Assembly (NCBI RefSeq): GCF_000682735.1
Contig: NZ_AWFD01000002.1
Span: forward strand, 62,001-126,000
Source: Hyphomonas sp. CY54-11-8
Lineage (GTDB): Bacteria > Pseudomonadota > Alphaproteobacteria > Caulobacterales > Hyphomonadaceae
DNA: 64,000 nucleotides
Direction: 5' to 3'
The stretch's first letter is position 1, and each line of letters opens with the position of its first letter. The notes under the pieces are model-generated. The model had not been told where the DNA came from. It saw only the letters and a list, made by a program, of their open reading frames with translations, and searched no databases. The position numbers and the translations under genes were made by a program. Shown here in pieces: positions 46,544 through 55,684 of this stretch.

Positions 46544-48715
46544 CTAGAGGAAGGAATAAGGGTCGATGTCCACCGACATACGCACGGGTGTCGGCAGCTT
46601 AATCTTCGCCAGCCACGCCGTCATATAGGCCGACAGGTCCACATTGCGGGGGGACTTCACCAGGAATCGCCGGCGGTGGCGTCCGCGCAGTACCGTAATC
46701 GGCGCCGGGGCCGGTCCGAACAGCTCAATTCCCTGCCCGTTCGGCGCAAGAGCCGCAACGTCCCGCGCGGCCTGGTCAACCATCTCCGCAGACGGCGCCG
46801 ACAGAATGACTGCCGCGAGCCGTCCGAATGGCGGCAGGCCGAGCTCCGCCCGCACATCTCGCTCGATCTGCAGGAAGCCGTCCCGGTCGCCGTCGGCCAG
46901 CGCCAGCATGGCCGGATTGTCCGGTGCATAGGTCTGCACCAGCGCGCGGCCCGGCCGTTCGGCCCGGCCGGCCCGGCCGGCAACCTGGCTCAGCAGCTGG
47001 TAGGTCCGCTCACCTGCGCGCAGGTCCCCGCCCTTCATGCCGCTGTCGGCGTCCACAACACCCACAAGCGTGAGGTTCGGGAAGTTATGTCCCTTGGCCA
47101 CGATCTGCGTGCCGATCAGGACATCGATCTCGCCTTGCTCCATCCGTTCGACGATGCCGCGCGTGGCCTCCCCGCCCTGCGCCGTATCGGACGAGAAGAT
47201 CTCGATCCGCGCCTCCGGCATCAGTACGCGCACTTCCTCGGCCACACGTTCCACGCCAGGGCCGACGCCCATCAGCGAATCGACCGCCCCACAGTGCGGG
47301 CACATCTGCGGCTTCAGGATGGAATAGCCCGTGACGTGGCAGACGAGCCGATTGGTGTAGCGGTGCTCGGTCAGCCAGTTCTCGGTGCCCGGCGTCTTCA
47401 GCCGCTCCCCGCACGCCTTGCAGATGACCAGCGGCGCATAGCCCCGGCGGTTCAGGAACAGCAGCGTCTGCTCCCCTGCCTCCAGCGTCACGCGCATCTC
47501 GTGCACCAGCCGGGACGACAGCCACATGCCCTTGCCCGGCGGATCTGACCGCAGGTCCACCAGCTCCACGTCCGGCAGCCGCGCAGAGCCCGGCCTCGCC
47601 GACAGTTTCAGCCGCGTGTAGCGCCCCATCTCGGCATTTACGATCGTCTCCAGCGCCGGGGTCGCCGAGGCCAGCACCACGACCGCCTCCTCCAGCTTGC
47701 CCCGCATCACGGACATGTCGCGCGCATGATAGGTTACGCCGTCTTCCTGCTTGAAACTGCCATCATGCTCTTCATCCACGATAATCAGTTTCAGCTTCTG
47801 GAAAGGCAGGAACAGGGCCGAGCGGGCCCCGATCACGATCCGGGCGCGGCCGTGCGCCGTCTCGCGCCAGGTGCGCCGGCGTTCCTTGTCCGACAGGCCG
47901 GAATGCCAGGGCGCAGGCGGCGCGCCAAACCGCGCGGTGAAGCGCGACAGGATCGCCTGTGTCAGCGCGATCTCCGGCAGCAGGACCAGAACCTGCGCTT
48001 CCGGATCGGCCTTCAGCGCCTGGGCAATCGCCTCGAAATAGACCTCCGTCTTACCGGAGCCGGTGACGCCGTCGATCAGGAAAGTGTGGAACGTATTCTC
48101 GCGGACCGCCGCGCGCAGTTCTTCTGCCGCCTCCGCCTGCTCCGCTGTCAGGGTCGCGCCCGTCAGGTCCGGGTTCACAGGTGGGAACGGCGGGTCCGTC
48201 GGCACGTCGATCGCCTGCAGCGCGTCTGCTTCGGCGAGGCCCCGCACCACGCCGGACGATACACCTGCCGCCTCTGCGATCTGCGCCGCCGTCATGGGCG
48301 CGTCTGCCGCCTCCATGACATCCAGTACTTTCGCGCGCGCATCCGTCATGCGCGGCGGTGTCTTGCCGGTAGCCGTGAACACCGTCTCCGTCGGTGACGG
48401 CAGCAGGCCCGCCCGCGCCCTCAGCGCCATGGAGAGCAAATGCCCCGGATGGCTGACAGTGTAGCGTGCCGCGAAGGCCAGAAAGTCCCGCATCGCCCTG
48501 GTCATCGGCGGCGTTGGGTAGACCTCCGACACGACCTTCAACGTGCGCCCTTCAGCCGCCTCATCCCCCAGCATTTCGACGACAATGCCCAGTCGCTCAT
48601 ACTTGCCGAGCGGCGCGGCGACATAGCTCCCTTCCACCACGTCCAGATCGTCCGGCACCGCATAGTCAAACGGCTCCGGCAAGGGCATGGGAAAGAGAAT
48701 CCGTGCGACGGGCAT
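46544..48715 (-). CDS. priA: Primosomal protein N' (PriA helicase) lacking one zinc site
   Basis: 723 residues. N-terminal 3'-OH-binding domain, Walker A in DGVTGSGKTEVYFEAIA, Walker B VDEEHDGSFKQE, and helicase motifs VVLASATPAL, IGTQIVAKGHNFP and SQVAGRAGRAERPG are intact. PriA restarts stalled replication forks by unwinding and loading the primosome. The cysteine region is unusual: C432/C435 (CKAC) and C472/C475 (CPHC) remain, but the inner pair is T441 and T444 and the fourth ligand is T462; only C459 is left of that site. One of the two structural zincs is therefore lost. Confidence 0.96.
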   Translation of the reverse strand: MPVARILFPMPLPEPFDYAVPDDLDVVEGSYVAAPLGKYERLGIVVEMLGDEAAEGRTLKVVSEVYPTPPMTRAMRDFLAFAARYTVSHPGHLLSMALRARAGLLPSPTETVFTATGKTPPRMTDARAKVLDVMEAADAPMTAAQIAEAAGVSSGVVRGLAEADALQAIDVPTDPPFPPVNPDLTGATLTAEQAEAAEELRAAVRENTFHTFLIDGVTGSGKTEVYFEAIAQALKADPEAQVLVLLPEIALTQAILSRFTARFGAPPAPWHSGLSDKERRRTWRETAHGRARIVIGARSALFLPFQKLKLIIVDEEHDGSFKQEDGVTYHARDMSVMRGKLEEAVVVLASATPALETIVNAEMGRYTRLKLSARPGSARLPDVELVDLRSDPPGKGMWLSSRLVHEMRVTLEAGEQTLLFLNRRGYAPLVICKACGERLKTPGTENWLTEHRYTNRLVCHVTGYSILKPQMCPHCGAVDSLMGVGPGVERVAEEVRVLMPEARIEIFSSDTAQGGEATRGIVERMEQGEIDVLIGTQIVAKGHNFPNLTLVGVVDADSGMKGGDLRAGERTYQLLSQVAGRAGRAERPGRALVQTYAPDNPAMLALADGDRDGFLQIERDVRAELGLPPFGRLAAVILSAPSAEMVDQAARDVAALAPNGQGIELFGPAPAPITVLRGRHRRRFLVKSPRNVDLSAYMTAWLAKIKLPTPVRMSVDIDPYSFL

Positions 48716-48760
48716 GGCCCAAGGCTTAGCCCCTCAGCCTGCCTCCGTCACGCCGCGCCT

Positions 48761-49342
48761 TCAGCGCTGCTGGGCGGCAGCATAAAGCGCGCCAAACTCC
48801 TCAGCGACCAGCCGCAACGGCGCTTCATCCCCGCTGACCCGGCACTGGATCAGCGCCCCCTCAAGCGCCGCGATTGTGAACCGGGCAAGGCGTTCGGCAC
48901 GGGGCTGCGCGATCCCGGCAGATACGGCGGAGTCCGCCAGCACACTGGCCCAGTCTGCAAATGCCGCAGCCCCCGCCTCGCGGATCGCTTCATGCTCCGG
49001 CACGGTTTCCAGCAGGGTCGTCGTAATCGGACAGCCGTCCCGATAGTCCGAGGCGGCCATCCACCCGGCCAGCATGTCGAAATAGCGTTCAATCAGGTCG
49101 CCGGGCCCGGCCGTCTTCTCAGCCAGCTCTTTCAGCGTGCGCGTCACGGTCTTGCCGGCCAGGCGAACCGCCTCTGCCCCGATTTCGGCCTTGCCGCCCG
49201 GAAAGTAGTGATACAGCGACCCCTTGGGCGCGCCGCTCTCCGCCAGGATCTCGGCAAGCCCGGTCGCCGCGTATCCCTTCTGACGGAACAATCTCACCGA
49301 CGTGGCCAGAAGCGTTTCCCGATGTTTCGCAGCAGCCGCCAT
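48761..49342 (-). CDS. TetR/AcrR-family repressor
   Basis: 193 residues from the ATG at 49340-49342. The helix-turn-helix is at about residues 25-50 (GYAATGLAEILAESGAPKGSLYHYFPGGK), followed by an all-helical ligand-binding domain. The nearest resemblance is to the repressors of the YxaF/LmrA group. A perfect operator-like palindrome lies 20 bp upstream of its start, so it is likely to control itself and the divergent thioesterase gene. Confidence 0.9.
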   Translation of the reverse strand: MAAAAKHRETLLATSVRLFRQKGYAATGLAEILAESGAPKGSLYHYFPGGKAEIGAEAVRLAGKTVTRTLKELAEKTAGPGDLIERYFDMLAGWMAASDYRDGCPITTTLLETVPEHEAIREAGAAAFADWASVLADSAVSAGIAQPRAERLARFTIAALEGALIQCRVSGDEAPLRLVAEEFGALYAAAQQR

Positions 49343-49361
49343 CCCGCTCTCCAAAATTATA

Positions 49362-49373
49362 TAGACTGGTCTA
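49362..49373. promoter_or_regulatory. Operator palindrome for the TetR repressor
   Basis: Perfect 12-bp inverted repeat TAGAC-TG-GTCTA in the 81-bp divergent intergenic region, overlapping the AT-rich stretch AAAATTATATAGAC that looks like a -10 region. Its half-sites match those of known TetR-family operators such as NemR-type boxes. Binding by the adjacent TetR protein is inferred. Confidence 0.7.
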
Positions 49374-49423
49374 CATGATTTCGATACACCTCGATCCGTT
49401 AACAGGCAATGAGGAGACGGCAG

Positions 49424-49837
49424 ATGGCGGACAACATTCCGGAGGGGTTCGCCCCGCACTTCAGGAAGAGCGGCCTGACCGACCCGTGGGAGCCGCTCTA
49501 TTCACGCAATACCGGCGAGGCGATCCGGATCGGCCTGCGCGCCGGCCAGGCCCACGCCAATTCGCGCGGCTTCGTCCATGGCGCACTGATCTCCGCCCTG
49601 GCTGACAATGCGATGGGGCTCAGCTGCGGCCTGTCTCTCATCGGCATTTCCGGGCTCGTCACGGTGGGCCTGTCATTGGACTTTCTGTCCACGGCCCGCC
49701 TCGGCCAGTGGCTGGAAATCCGCCCCACCGTCCTCAGAACGGGAAAGAATTTGTCCTTCTGCACGGCGACGATCCATGCGGACGAAACCCTCTGCGCCCG
49801 GGCCAACGCAACCTTCCGCGCGCTCCAGGCGGCATGA
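49424..49837 (+). CDS. PaaI-family hotdog thioesterase
   Basis: 137 residues from the ATG with GAGGAG seven bases upstream; an ATG five codons earlier is less well placed. The hotdog-fold signature ANSRGFVHGALISALADNAMG carries the nucleophile/active-site residues of the PaaI group, and SLDFLSTARLGQWLEI is typical. It hydrolyses acyl-CoA thioesters, often aromatic. Control by the divergent TetR regulator suggests induction by an acyl or aromatic compound. Confidence 0.9.
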   Translation: MADNIPEGFAPHFRKSGLTDPWEPLYSRNTGEAIRIGLRAGQAHANSRGFVHGALISALADNAMGLSCGLSLIGISGLVTVGLSLDFLSTARLGQWLEIRPTVLRTGKNLSFCTATIHADETLCARANATFRALQAA

Positions 49838-49867
49838 TCCGTCAAAGTCCGGCATAGTCCGCTATCG

Positions 49868-49902
49868 TCATGACAGGTCATGCCTGCTCATGACCGGGTC
49901 AT
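49868..49902. repeat. Tandem near-palindromes upstream of the frameshifted gene
   Basis: Two adjacent dyads, TCATGACAGGTCATG and TCATGACCGGGTCAT, five bases apart, with related sequence again near 49919-49940 (CCGGTCATGGCTGGACCGG). They lie in the non-coding 247 bp after the thioesterase gene. They could be operator sites or a remnant element; no function is shown. Confidence 0.55.
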
Positions 49903-50084
49903 TTATCGTGCCCCGCCGGTCATGGCTGGACCGGTTCATCGCGGGGACATGCCCTTCAAACCAGCAAAGTCGGGTGAGCTCAGCAGAGCGATACCCACCA
50001 CCCAATGCCGGGAAGCGTTACACAGCGCGCGGAAAACCGGCCACTCTATCCTCCCGGATAGCCTCCCATGCCAGTCTGCCTGCC

Positions 50085-50613
50085 ATCACAGACCGCACCG
50101 ATTTCTTCTCTCAGGCGTTCCACACGATTGCCCGCGCGATTGCCGAGGCGGGCGTGAATGTGGACCTGTTCAAGACGCCTGAGACGATTGCAAAATCCGT
50201 AAACCGGCGCGTGCGGGGCGGAGCTGAAGCGGCTGGCTGCGCTGCTCCGCCGTCTGATCTTTCTGGCGGCGCTGCAGATGGAACTGGCGCCGCTGACGCC
50301 GCGCATCGGCAGCAACTATCACGAACCCAAGAAGGAAGACGCGGAATACCGCTACGTCTTCACCATGGTGACCGCGCAATCAGGTCCATGCCCACATTTC
50401 CTGAAAGGGCCGGTGACCTTGCCCACGCGCGGGTCTGTCCCCGCCGCGCCGCTGATCGCGCTGTGGCAGGCCATGCTCGACACGCTGAAGCACCACAAGC
50501 GCCGGGCGCAGCGGCTCGCTCGCACGATCCGGCGCTGGCAGGCTACCGGCGAAGCAAGGCCGCACGTGCCGCCGATCCCGAACACGCACTGCATGCCCGC
50601 CGCCCTCGTCTAG
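50085..50613 (+). pseudogene. Frameshifted conserved hypothetical protein
   Basis: Two adjacent open frames join into one protein-like sequence. The first frame reads TDRTDFFSQAFHTIARAIAE, then LFKTPETIAKSVNRRVRG up to about 50216; the second frame then reads ELKRLAALLRRLIFLAALQM and PRIGSNYHEPKKEDAEYRY through to a stop at 50611-50613. One extra G in CGGGGCGGAG would explain the break. No good in-frame start codon precedes the first part (an ATC stands where ATG is expected), so a second lesion is possible. A sequencing error is the alternative. The family has no known function. Confidence 0.65.
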
Positions 50614-50797
50614 GGCGGGCTGACCGTGCAGCTGATCGAAGCTGCTGAAACGGTGGCCGGATCCGAACAAGGGCTGAACTTCCCGACAATGAGGTGACGT
50701 TACCGGAGCGCGGGCGCGTTTCCGGACAAGGGGCTCGCGGGCGCTTCCCCCGCGATATGGCTTGCCAGTCATGCGCCCCCGCCCTACCCCTGAAAAC

Positions 50798-51790
50798 ATG
50801 GCTAAAGACCTTTCCACCGGCTACGAGCCGATGACTTCCGTTGACGCAATCACTGCGGGCCTCGAAGGCGTGGGGTACATCTCCACGAAACAGATTTCGA
50901 CGGCTGTTTTCCTGGCCCATGGCCTGCGCAAGCCGATCCTGATCGAAGGCCCGGCCGGCGTCGGCAAGACAGATCTCGCCGCCTCGCTCTCACGCTGGCT
51001 CGACCTGCCGCTCCTGCGCCTGCAATGCTATGAAGGCCTCGACGAGGGCAAGGCGCTTTACGAGTGGAAATATGGTAAGCAGCTGCTCTACACGCAGATC
51101 CTGAAAGAGAAGCTGAACGAGGTGATCGGCGATGCCGGTTCGCTGGAAAGCTCGCTCGGCAAACTCTCTTCCTTCGAAGACCTGTTCTTCTCCGAACAAT
51201 TCCTGGAATCCCGCCCTCTGCTGACGGCGATGAAACAGGAAGTCGGATCGATCCTGCTGATCGATGAGATCGACAAGTCGGACGAGGAGTTCGAGGCCTT
51301 CCTTCTCGAAGTCCTCTCGGACTATCAGGTCACCGTGCCGGAGATCGGAACGATTGCCGCCAATGTGCCGCCACTGGTTATTCTGACCTCGAACAATGTG
51401 CGCGAACTTGGCGACGCCCTGAAGCGCCGCTGCCTCCACCTGCATATCGGCTTCCCCGATCATGCCCGCGAACGCCGCATTGTCCGCGCCCGCGTCGAAG
51501 GCCTCGAGGAGTCGCTGCTCGACCAGATGGTCTCCTTCGTCCAGTCGGTGCGCGATGTCGACATCAAGAAACGCCCTTCCATTGCCGAAACGGTCGACTG
51601 GGCGAAAACTCTGCTCCTGCTGCACGCAACGGCGCTGGACGAAACCTTCGTCCGCGACACGCTGAATGTGTTGCTGAAGCATGAAAGCGACATCGCCGTG
51701 ATCGGTCCGGAAGTGCCTAAAATGCTGCGCGAAGCTGCCGCACAGAAACCCGGCAACCGCACGGCATCCGGCTATCCGAACCTTGGATGA
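50798..51790 (+). CDS. MoxR-type AAA+ ATPase
   Basis: 330 residues from the ATG at 50798; upstream in-frame ATGs are less likely. Walker A is EGPAGVGKTDLAASLSRW, Walker B LLIDEIDKSDEEFEAFLLEV, sensor 1 PLVILTSNNVRELGDALKRR. MoxR ATPases act as chaperones with VWA-domain partners to activate or insert metal cofactors in target enzymes. The downstream gene encodes such a VWA partner, so they form the usual pair. Confidence 0.93.
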   Translation: MAKDLSTGYEPMTSVDAITAGLEGVGYISTKQISTAVFLAHGLRKPILIEGPAGVGKTDLAASLSRWLDLPLLRLQCYEGLDEGKALYEWKYGKQLLYTQILKEKLNEVIGDAGSLESSLGKLSSFEDLFFSEQFLESRPLLTAMKQEVGSILLIDEIDKSDEEFEAFLLEVLSDYQVTVPEIGTIAANVPPLVILTSNNVRELGDALKRRCLHLHIGFPDHARERRIVRARVEGLEESLLDQMVSFVQSVRDVDIKKRPSIAETVDWAKTLLLLHATALDETFVRDTLNVLLKHESDIAVIGPEVPKMLREAAAQKPGNRTASGYPNLG

Positions 51791-51811
51791 CAAAGGGGCA
51801 CTGACGGGTCC

Positions 51812-53152
51812 ATGGAACGCCCGCTCACCAACTTCATCCGTGCCCTGCGCTCTTCAGACGTACGGGTCTCTACCGGCGAGGCGCTGGATGCCGCCCACAC
51901 ACTGAAGCTGATCGGCTATGCCGACCGCAGCATGCTGAAGGATTCCCTCGCCTGTGTTCTGGCGAAATCCCCGGAAGAGAAAGTGACGTTCGACGAACTG
52001 TTCGAACTCTACTTCTCAAGGCAGGAAACTGCCTCCAACGCGGAACAGGACCAGACAGACTCTTCAGACAATGACAGTTCGGAAACCGACGCGTCCAACC
52101 TTGTCGACCTGATGGAGTCCGGTGACGAAAGCGCGATCTCGCTCGCGCTTGAAAAGGCTGCCGAAGCGGCCGGTGTCGACAATATCCGCTTCTCGACCCA
52201 AGTGGCTTACTACGCCCAGCAGATGGTCAAGCAGATGGGCGGCGAAGCTCTGCAAGCGCGCCTCCTCGAAGCGCTGCAGCAAGGCGGCCCGGATGGCGAT
52301 GCGGAAGCCCAGCGCCTGATCGATGTCCGCCGCGATGTCACGCTGAAAGCGCGGGACCGCGCGGAAAAAGCCTTCCAGGTTTTCGGTACCGGTGAAACAC
52401 AGCAATTCCGCGATGACTATGCCGCCGAGAAAAAGCTCTCCGCGATTGACCGCAGCGACATGGAGCGGATGAAGCGGCTGATCGCAAAGATCGCCAAACG
52501 CCTCGCTGTCAAACACTCCCGCCGCAAACGCCGCCGCAACCGCGGCCAGCTGGATGTGCGCCGTACGATGCGCGCCAATGCAGGTTTCGATGGCGTGCCC
52601 TTCAATGTCGTCTGGCGCCAGAAGCGGAAGGACAAGCCGAAGATTGTCGTGATCTGCGACGTCTCCGGCTCAGTCGCGCAATATGTGCGCTTTCTGCTTC
52701 TTTTGCTCTGGTCGATGAAAGATGTCGTGCCGGACATGCACGCCTTCGCCTTCTCGTTCCGCCTCGGCTCAGTGGACGAGGTCCTGGAGCAGAACGATTT
52801 CGAAACCGCAATGGCAAAGATCCTTCGCGAATACGGCATGGGCTCGACCAGCTACGGTCAGGCCTGGTCGGACCTGAAGATCAACCACGAACAGATCATC
52901 GACCGGCGTACGACACTCCTGGTCCTGGGGGATGCGCGGTCGAATTACGGCGACCCACGAATGGATTTGTTCCGCGAATTTGCAGCCCGCGCCAAACGCG
53001 TGATCTGGCTGAATCCGGAAGGCCCCGGCCTGTGGGGCACCGGCGACAGCGTCATTCCCCGTTATGCGCCCTTCTGCGCCCAGGTCACGCATGTTTCGAC
53101 CCTGAAAGACCTGGAACGCGCGGTCGACGAAATCCTCAGCGCCTACAATTGA
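51812..53152 (+). CDS. VWA-domain CoxE-like protein, MoxR partner
   Basis: 446 residues. An N-terminal helical region and an acidic low-complexity stretch (about 75-100, AEQDQTDSSDNDSSETDASN) precede a basic linker (KHSRRKRRRNRGQ) and a C-terminal VWA domain with the metal-adhesion motif ICDVSGSVAQYVRF and DARSNYGDP. CoxE-like proteins were first seen in CO dehydrogenase maturation but many, as here, have no such enzyme nearby. Downstream of the MoxR ATPase by 21 bp; ends in a hairpin terminator. Confidence 0.9.
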   Translation: MERPLTNFIRALRSSDVRVSTGEALDAAHTLKLIGYADRSMLKDSLACVLAKSPEEKVTFDELFELYFSRQETASNAEQDQTDSSDNDSSETDASNLVDLMESGDESAISLALEKAAEAAGVDNIRFSTQVAYYAQQMVKQMGGEALQARLLEALQQGGPDGDAEAQRLIDVRRDVTLKARDRAEKAFQVFGTGETQQFRDDYAAEKKLSAIDRSDMERMKRLIAKIAKRLAVKHSRRKRRRNRGQLDVRRTMRANAGFDGVPFNVVWRQKRKDKPKIVVICDVSGSVAQYVRFLLLLLWSMKDVVPDMHAFAFSFRLGSVDEVLEQNDFETAMAKILREYGMGSTSYGQAWSDLKINHEQIIDRRTTLLVLGDARSNYGDPRMDLFREFAARAKRVIWLNPEGPGLWGTGDSVIPRYAPFCAQVTHVSTLKDLERAVDEILSAYN

Positions 53153-53169
53153 AGCCCCTGAAAACTAAA

Positions 53170-53200
53170 AAGCCCCAGCCAATGGCCGGGGCTTTTCGAT
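53170..53200 (+). terminator. Terminator after the MoxR-VWA operon
   Basis: Stem AAGCCCCAGCC/GGCCGGGGCTT with one mismatch and a three-base loop, followed by TTCGATAG; the opposite strand has a short T run (TTTTTAG), so it may also serve the convergent TPR gene. Confidence 0.75.
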
Positions 53201-53220
53201 AGTTCAATTAACGACCTGGA

Positions 53221-54621
53221 TCAGGTCTGCTGGCCTTTGCAGGACGGTGCTTCGTTGAAGGCCTTCTCGGCCGCATCAAGACGCTCGTTTACGGTCTTGC
53301 AGTTGTCCGTCATCTGATCTTCGCCAAGCACCGAAAGGCGCTTACAGATCTTGGCTTCGTTGGTGACGTTCAGCAGAGCCGACTGATACTGGAAGCAATC
53401 CAGCGCAGAGGCGGTCGCCTCTTCGGAATTCATGAACGCAATCCAGCTGCTGCCGGCCCGATTGTTGGCTTTGCGGAAGGCTTCGCGGGCGCCGGAACGG
53501 TCGTTACGTTCATAGCGGGACTGGCCGATCTGGACCCAAGCTGTGCCAGCGTCCTTCACACCGCCCAGGCTGAGCGCTTTCTGGAGGGCTTCTTCGGCTT
53601 TTTCCCACTCTTGCAGGTCAGCATAGGACCGGCCGAGACGCTCATACATTGCGCCGCCGCCACCTGCTTCAGCAGCAGCCTGAATCACCGGAATGGCTTT
53701 CTCGTGCTCACGGGCAACCTGGTAGAGGTTGGCCAGCAGCTCAAGATGGTCGAGGTTGCGGGAAACGCGGCCGGCATTCATTTCCTTCTCAAGGATCTTG
53801 GCGCCCTGATAGGGCACGTTGAACCGGTTGTAGAAGTTCACGATGCGCATGAGTTCGTCTTCAGTTTTCAGCATACCGGCGAGATACATCGCCTTCTGAA
53901 CTTCAAACGCGCGGCGCTCCTCGTTGCTGGCGAAGTAGTTGCCTGCAATGGCGTCCCAATACTTACGCTCTGTCGGGTTATGCGCGACCACTTCCTCAAG
54001 GATGCTGGCCAGCTTCGCTTTGTCGTCAGCCTGGTTGTACAGGAAGATCAGCAGGTCATAGAGCTGCTGGTCGTACTTGGAGCCGTCTTCAGCCTTGACC
54101 AGTTCAGCCCACTTGATGGCTTCCTTGAAGTTGTCGACCCGCTGGTACAGAACCGCGAGCTGCCATTTCTGGGTGCGGTCCGGCTTGCCGCCGGCCTGCT
54201 GCCACTTGGTCATGTATTCGAGGGACTTGTTGATGTCCTCTTCCTGCAGATAGATCTGGGCGATGTTGTAGTAGGTCTGCGCCCGGTCCTTGTCTGCAAT
54301 GTAGCCCTTGTTCAGGGCGGAGAGGAGGTCGTTCACAGCGGCCTTGCGATCACCCTTCTGGATGTTGATGTAAGCCGACAGCTTCAGGACAGCGCCTTCT
54401 TCATAACAATTCAGCCCCATCTGCTTGAGCTGGTTCATCTTGTTGGCGGCTGTCACGTAATCGTTGTTCGTCATCGCCGCTTGTTCGGCGTCCAGGTAAA
54501 GCTGGCCCGTTTTCGACGAAAACTCTGTTTCTTCGCACGCCTGTGCGAGCGCCGAACCGGCGCCAACTGACACCATGATGCCGGCAATGACGGCGCCTTT
54601 GAGAACAGATCTGATACCCAT
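53221..54621 (-). CDS. Exported TPR protein of the TonB2-type system
   Basis: 466 residues from the ATG at 54619-54621, with GGAGAGGAA upstream and a signal peptide ending GAGSALAQ. The rest is a helical repeat protein with about eight TPR-like units, for example QTYYNIAQIYLQEEDINKSL, AVLYQRVDNFKEAIKWAELV and YERLGRSYADLQEWEKAEEA. Cysteine-flanked ends suggest disulfides. A similar periplasmic TPR protein follows TonB2 systems of marine gammaproteobacteria and probably contacts the TonB complex. It lies about 200 bp after the second TonB gene. Confidence 0.88.
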   Translation of the reverse strand: MGIRSVLKGAVIAGIMVSVGAGSALAQACEETEFSSKTGQLYLDAEQAAMTNNDYVTAANKMNQLKQMGLNCYEEGAVLKLSAYINIQKGDRKAAVNDLLSALNKGYIADKDRAQTYYNIAQIYLQEEDINKSLEYMTKWQQAGGKPDRTQKWQLAVLYQRVDNFKEAIKWAELVKAEDGSKYDQQLYDLLIFLYNQADDKAKLASILEEVVAHNPTERKYWDAIAGNYFASNEERRAFEVQKAMYLAGMLKTEDELMRIVNFYNRFNVPYQGAKILEKEMNAGRVSRNLDHLELLANLYQVAREHEKAIPVIQAAAEAGGGGAMYERLGRSYADLQEWEKAEEALQKALSLGGVKDAGTAWVQIGQSRYERNDRSGAREAFRKANNRAGSSWIAFMNSEEATASALDCFQYQSALLNVTNEAKICKRLSVLGEDQMTDNCKTVNERLDAAEKAFNEAPSCKGQQT

Positions 54622-54827
54622 AATTCCTCTCCTGACCGCTGGCGTAGCGGAGTTGTACCCAATCAACCGGAATTGCCCGGCAGGATCAAGGACTTCAGCG
54701 CGGCTTCTGAGGCTTTTTATCTGCGCCAAATGACCCGTTTCCAGGTTGGTCGTGACTTGCCCTTGATATGGTTCGGTCGCAACCCTCTCGTCAATGCTGA
54801 TACACATGCGAACGCGTTGATTCCACA

Positions 54828-55517
54828 TCACTGCAACCTGAATTCCATGGGATAGACATAATTGTGCGACTCGACAGGCACTCCCTGCCTGATTTCTGGC
54901 AGAAACTCAGCCCTGCTGACTGCCCTGACGGCTTCTTTTTCGAATCCGGCATGGGAACAATTGGCTGTGACATCGTAAGGCAGGCCTCTGGTGCTGAGGC
55001 TGAAATGGACATCACAGGTCCCCTCCAGTCCTTTCGAAGCCATTGACCGCGGATATGACGCAACCGGAGGCCGGATGGCCTGGGCGAGCCGCTCGCCCAT
55101 TGCTTGCGGTGCAGGCGGCGCGAACCTGATTGTCTCGCGCAAAAGTGTCCAGTTTCCGGGCTGGATGACTGGCACAGGAAAGCCGGAAACGCCCGGGTCA
55201 ATTTTGGAAACTGGCGGCATTGGCGGCAGCTCAACATTCAACGGTGTAACCGGTTTCCGATCAATCCGCACTGGATCGCTGGGTTCACGCTGTGGGGTTA
55301 TAGTGGACAAGGGTCTCTGCACGACTTTGGGCAATTCGACCTCATCGACCCGGATCAATTGCGTCATGGTGGCAAACAAGCCAAGGGTCACGATTGCCGC
55401 CGGCGCCAGCGAAGTCAGAAATCTCCTTTCCCGCCCCAGGAAGCTACCTGTCCCAGCCGATCCTCCAACTGAGCCAGACGCCTTCGCGCCAATGCCGTTT
55501 CCACTCAATGCGACCAT
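54828..55517 (-). CDS. Second TonB-like energy transducer
   Basis: 229 residues. Cytoplasmic Gly/Ser-rich N-terminus, one membrane helix at about 32-52 (LTSLAPAAIVTLGLFATMTQL), a proline-containing periplasmic linker and a TonB C-terminal domain at about 145-229 (SYPRSMASKGLEGTCDVHF, YVYPMEFRLQ). The C-terminal domain closely resembles that of the upstream TonB, with the same two cysteines (CDVHF and ANCSH), so the two are paralogues from a duplication. GGAGGAAAATC precedes the ATG. A terminator separates it from the upstream operon, so it has its own promoter. Confidence 0.87.
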   Translation of the reverse strand: MVALSGNGIGAKASGSVGGSAGTGSFLGRERRFLTSLAPAAIVTLGLFATMTQLIRVDEVELPKVVQRPLSTITPQREPSDPVRIDRKPVTPLNVELPPMPPVSKIDPGVSGFPVPVIQPGNWTLLRETIRFAPPAPQAMGERLAQAIRPPVASYPRSMASKGLEGTCDVHFSLSTRGLPYDVTANCSHAGFEKEAVRAVSRAEFLPEIRQGVPVESHNYVYPMEFRLQ

Positions 55518-55684
55518 GATTTTCCTCCGTGCCTTTTTGTAACTTTATCACATAACTAATAGTGTTACGCAAGGGAAAGCTGAGGGAAGGATCGAGATTT
55601 TTCTACTTATGTTTGCAATTCGTGATCTGATGGGGGGCTTCCGGCGGTGATCACAAGCCCCCCGAATATCTCGCCCAAACAAGA

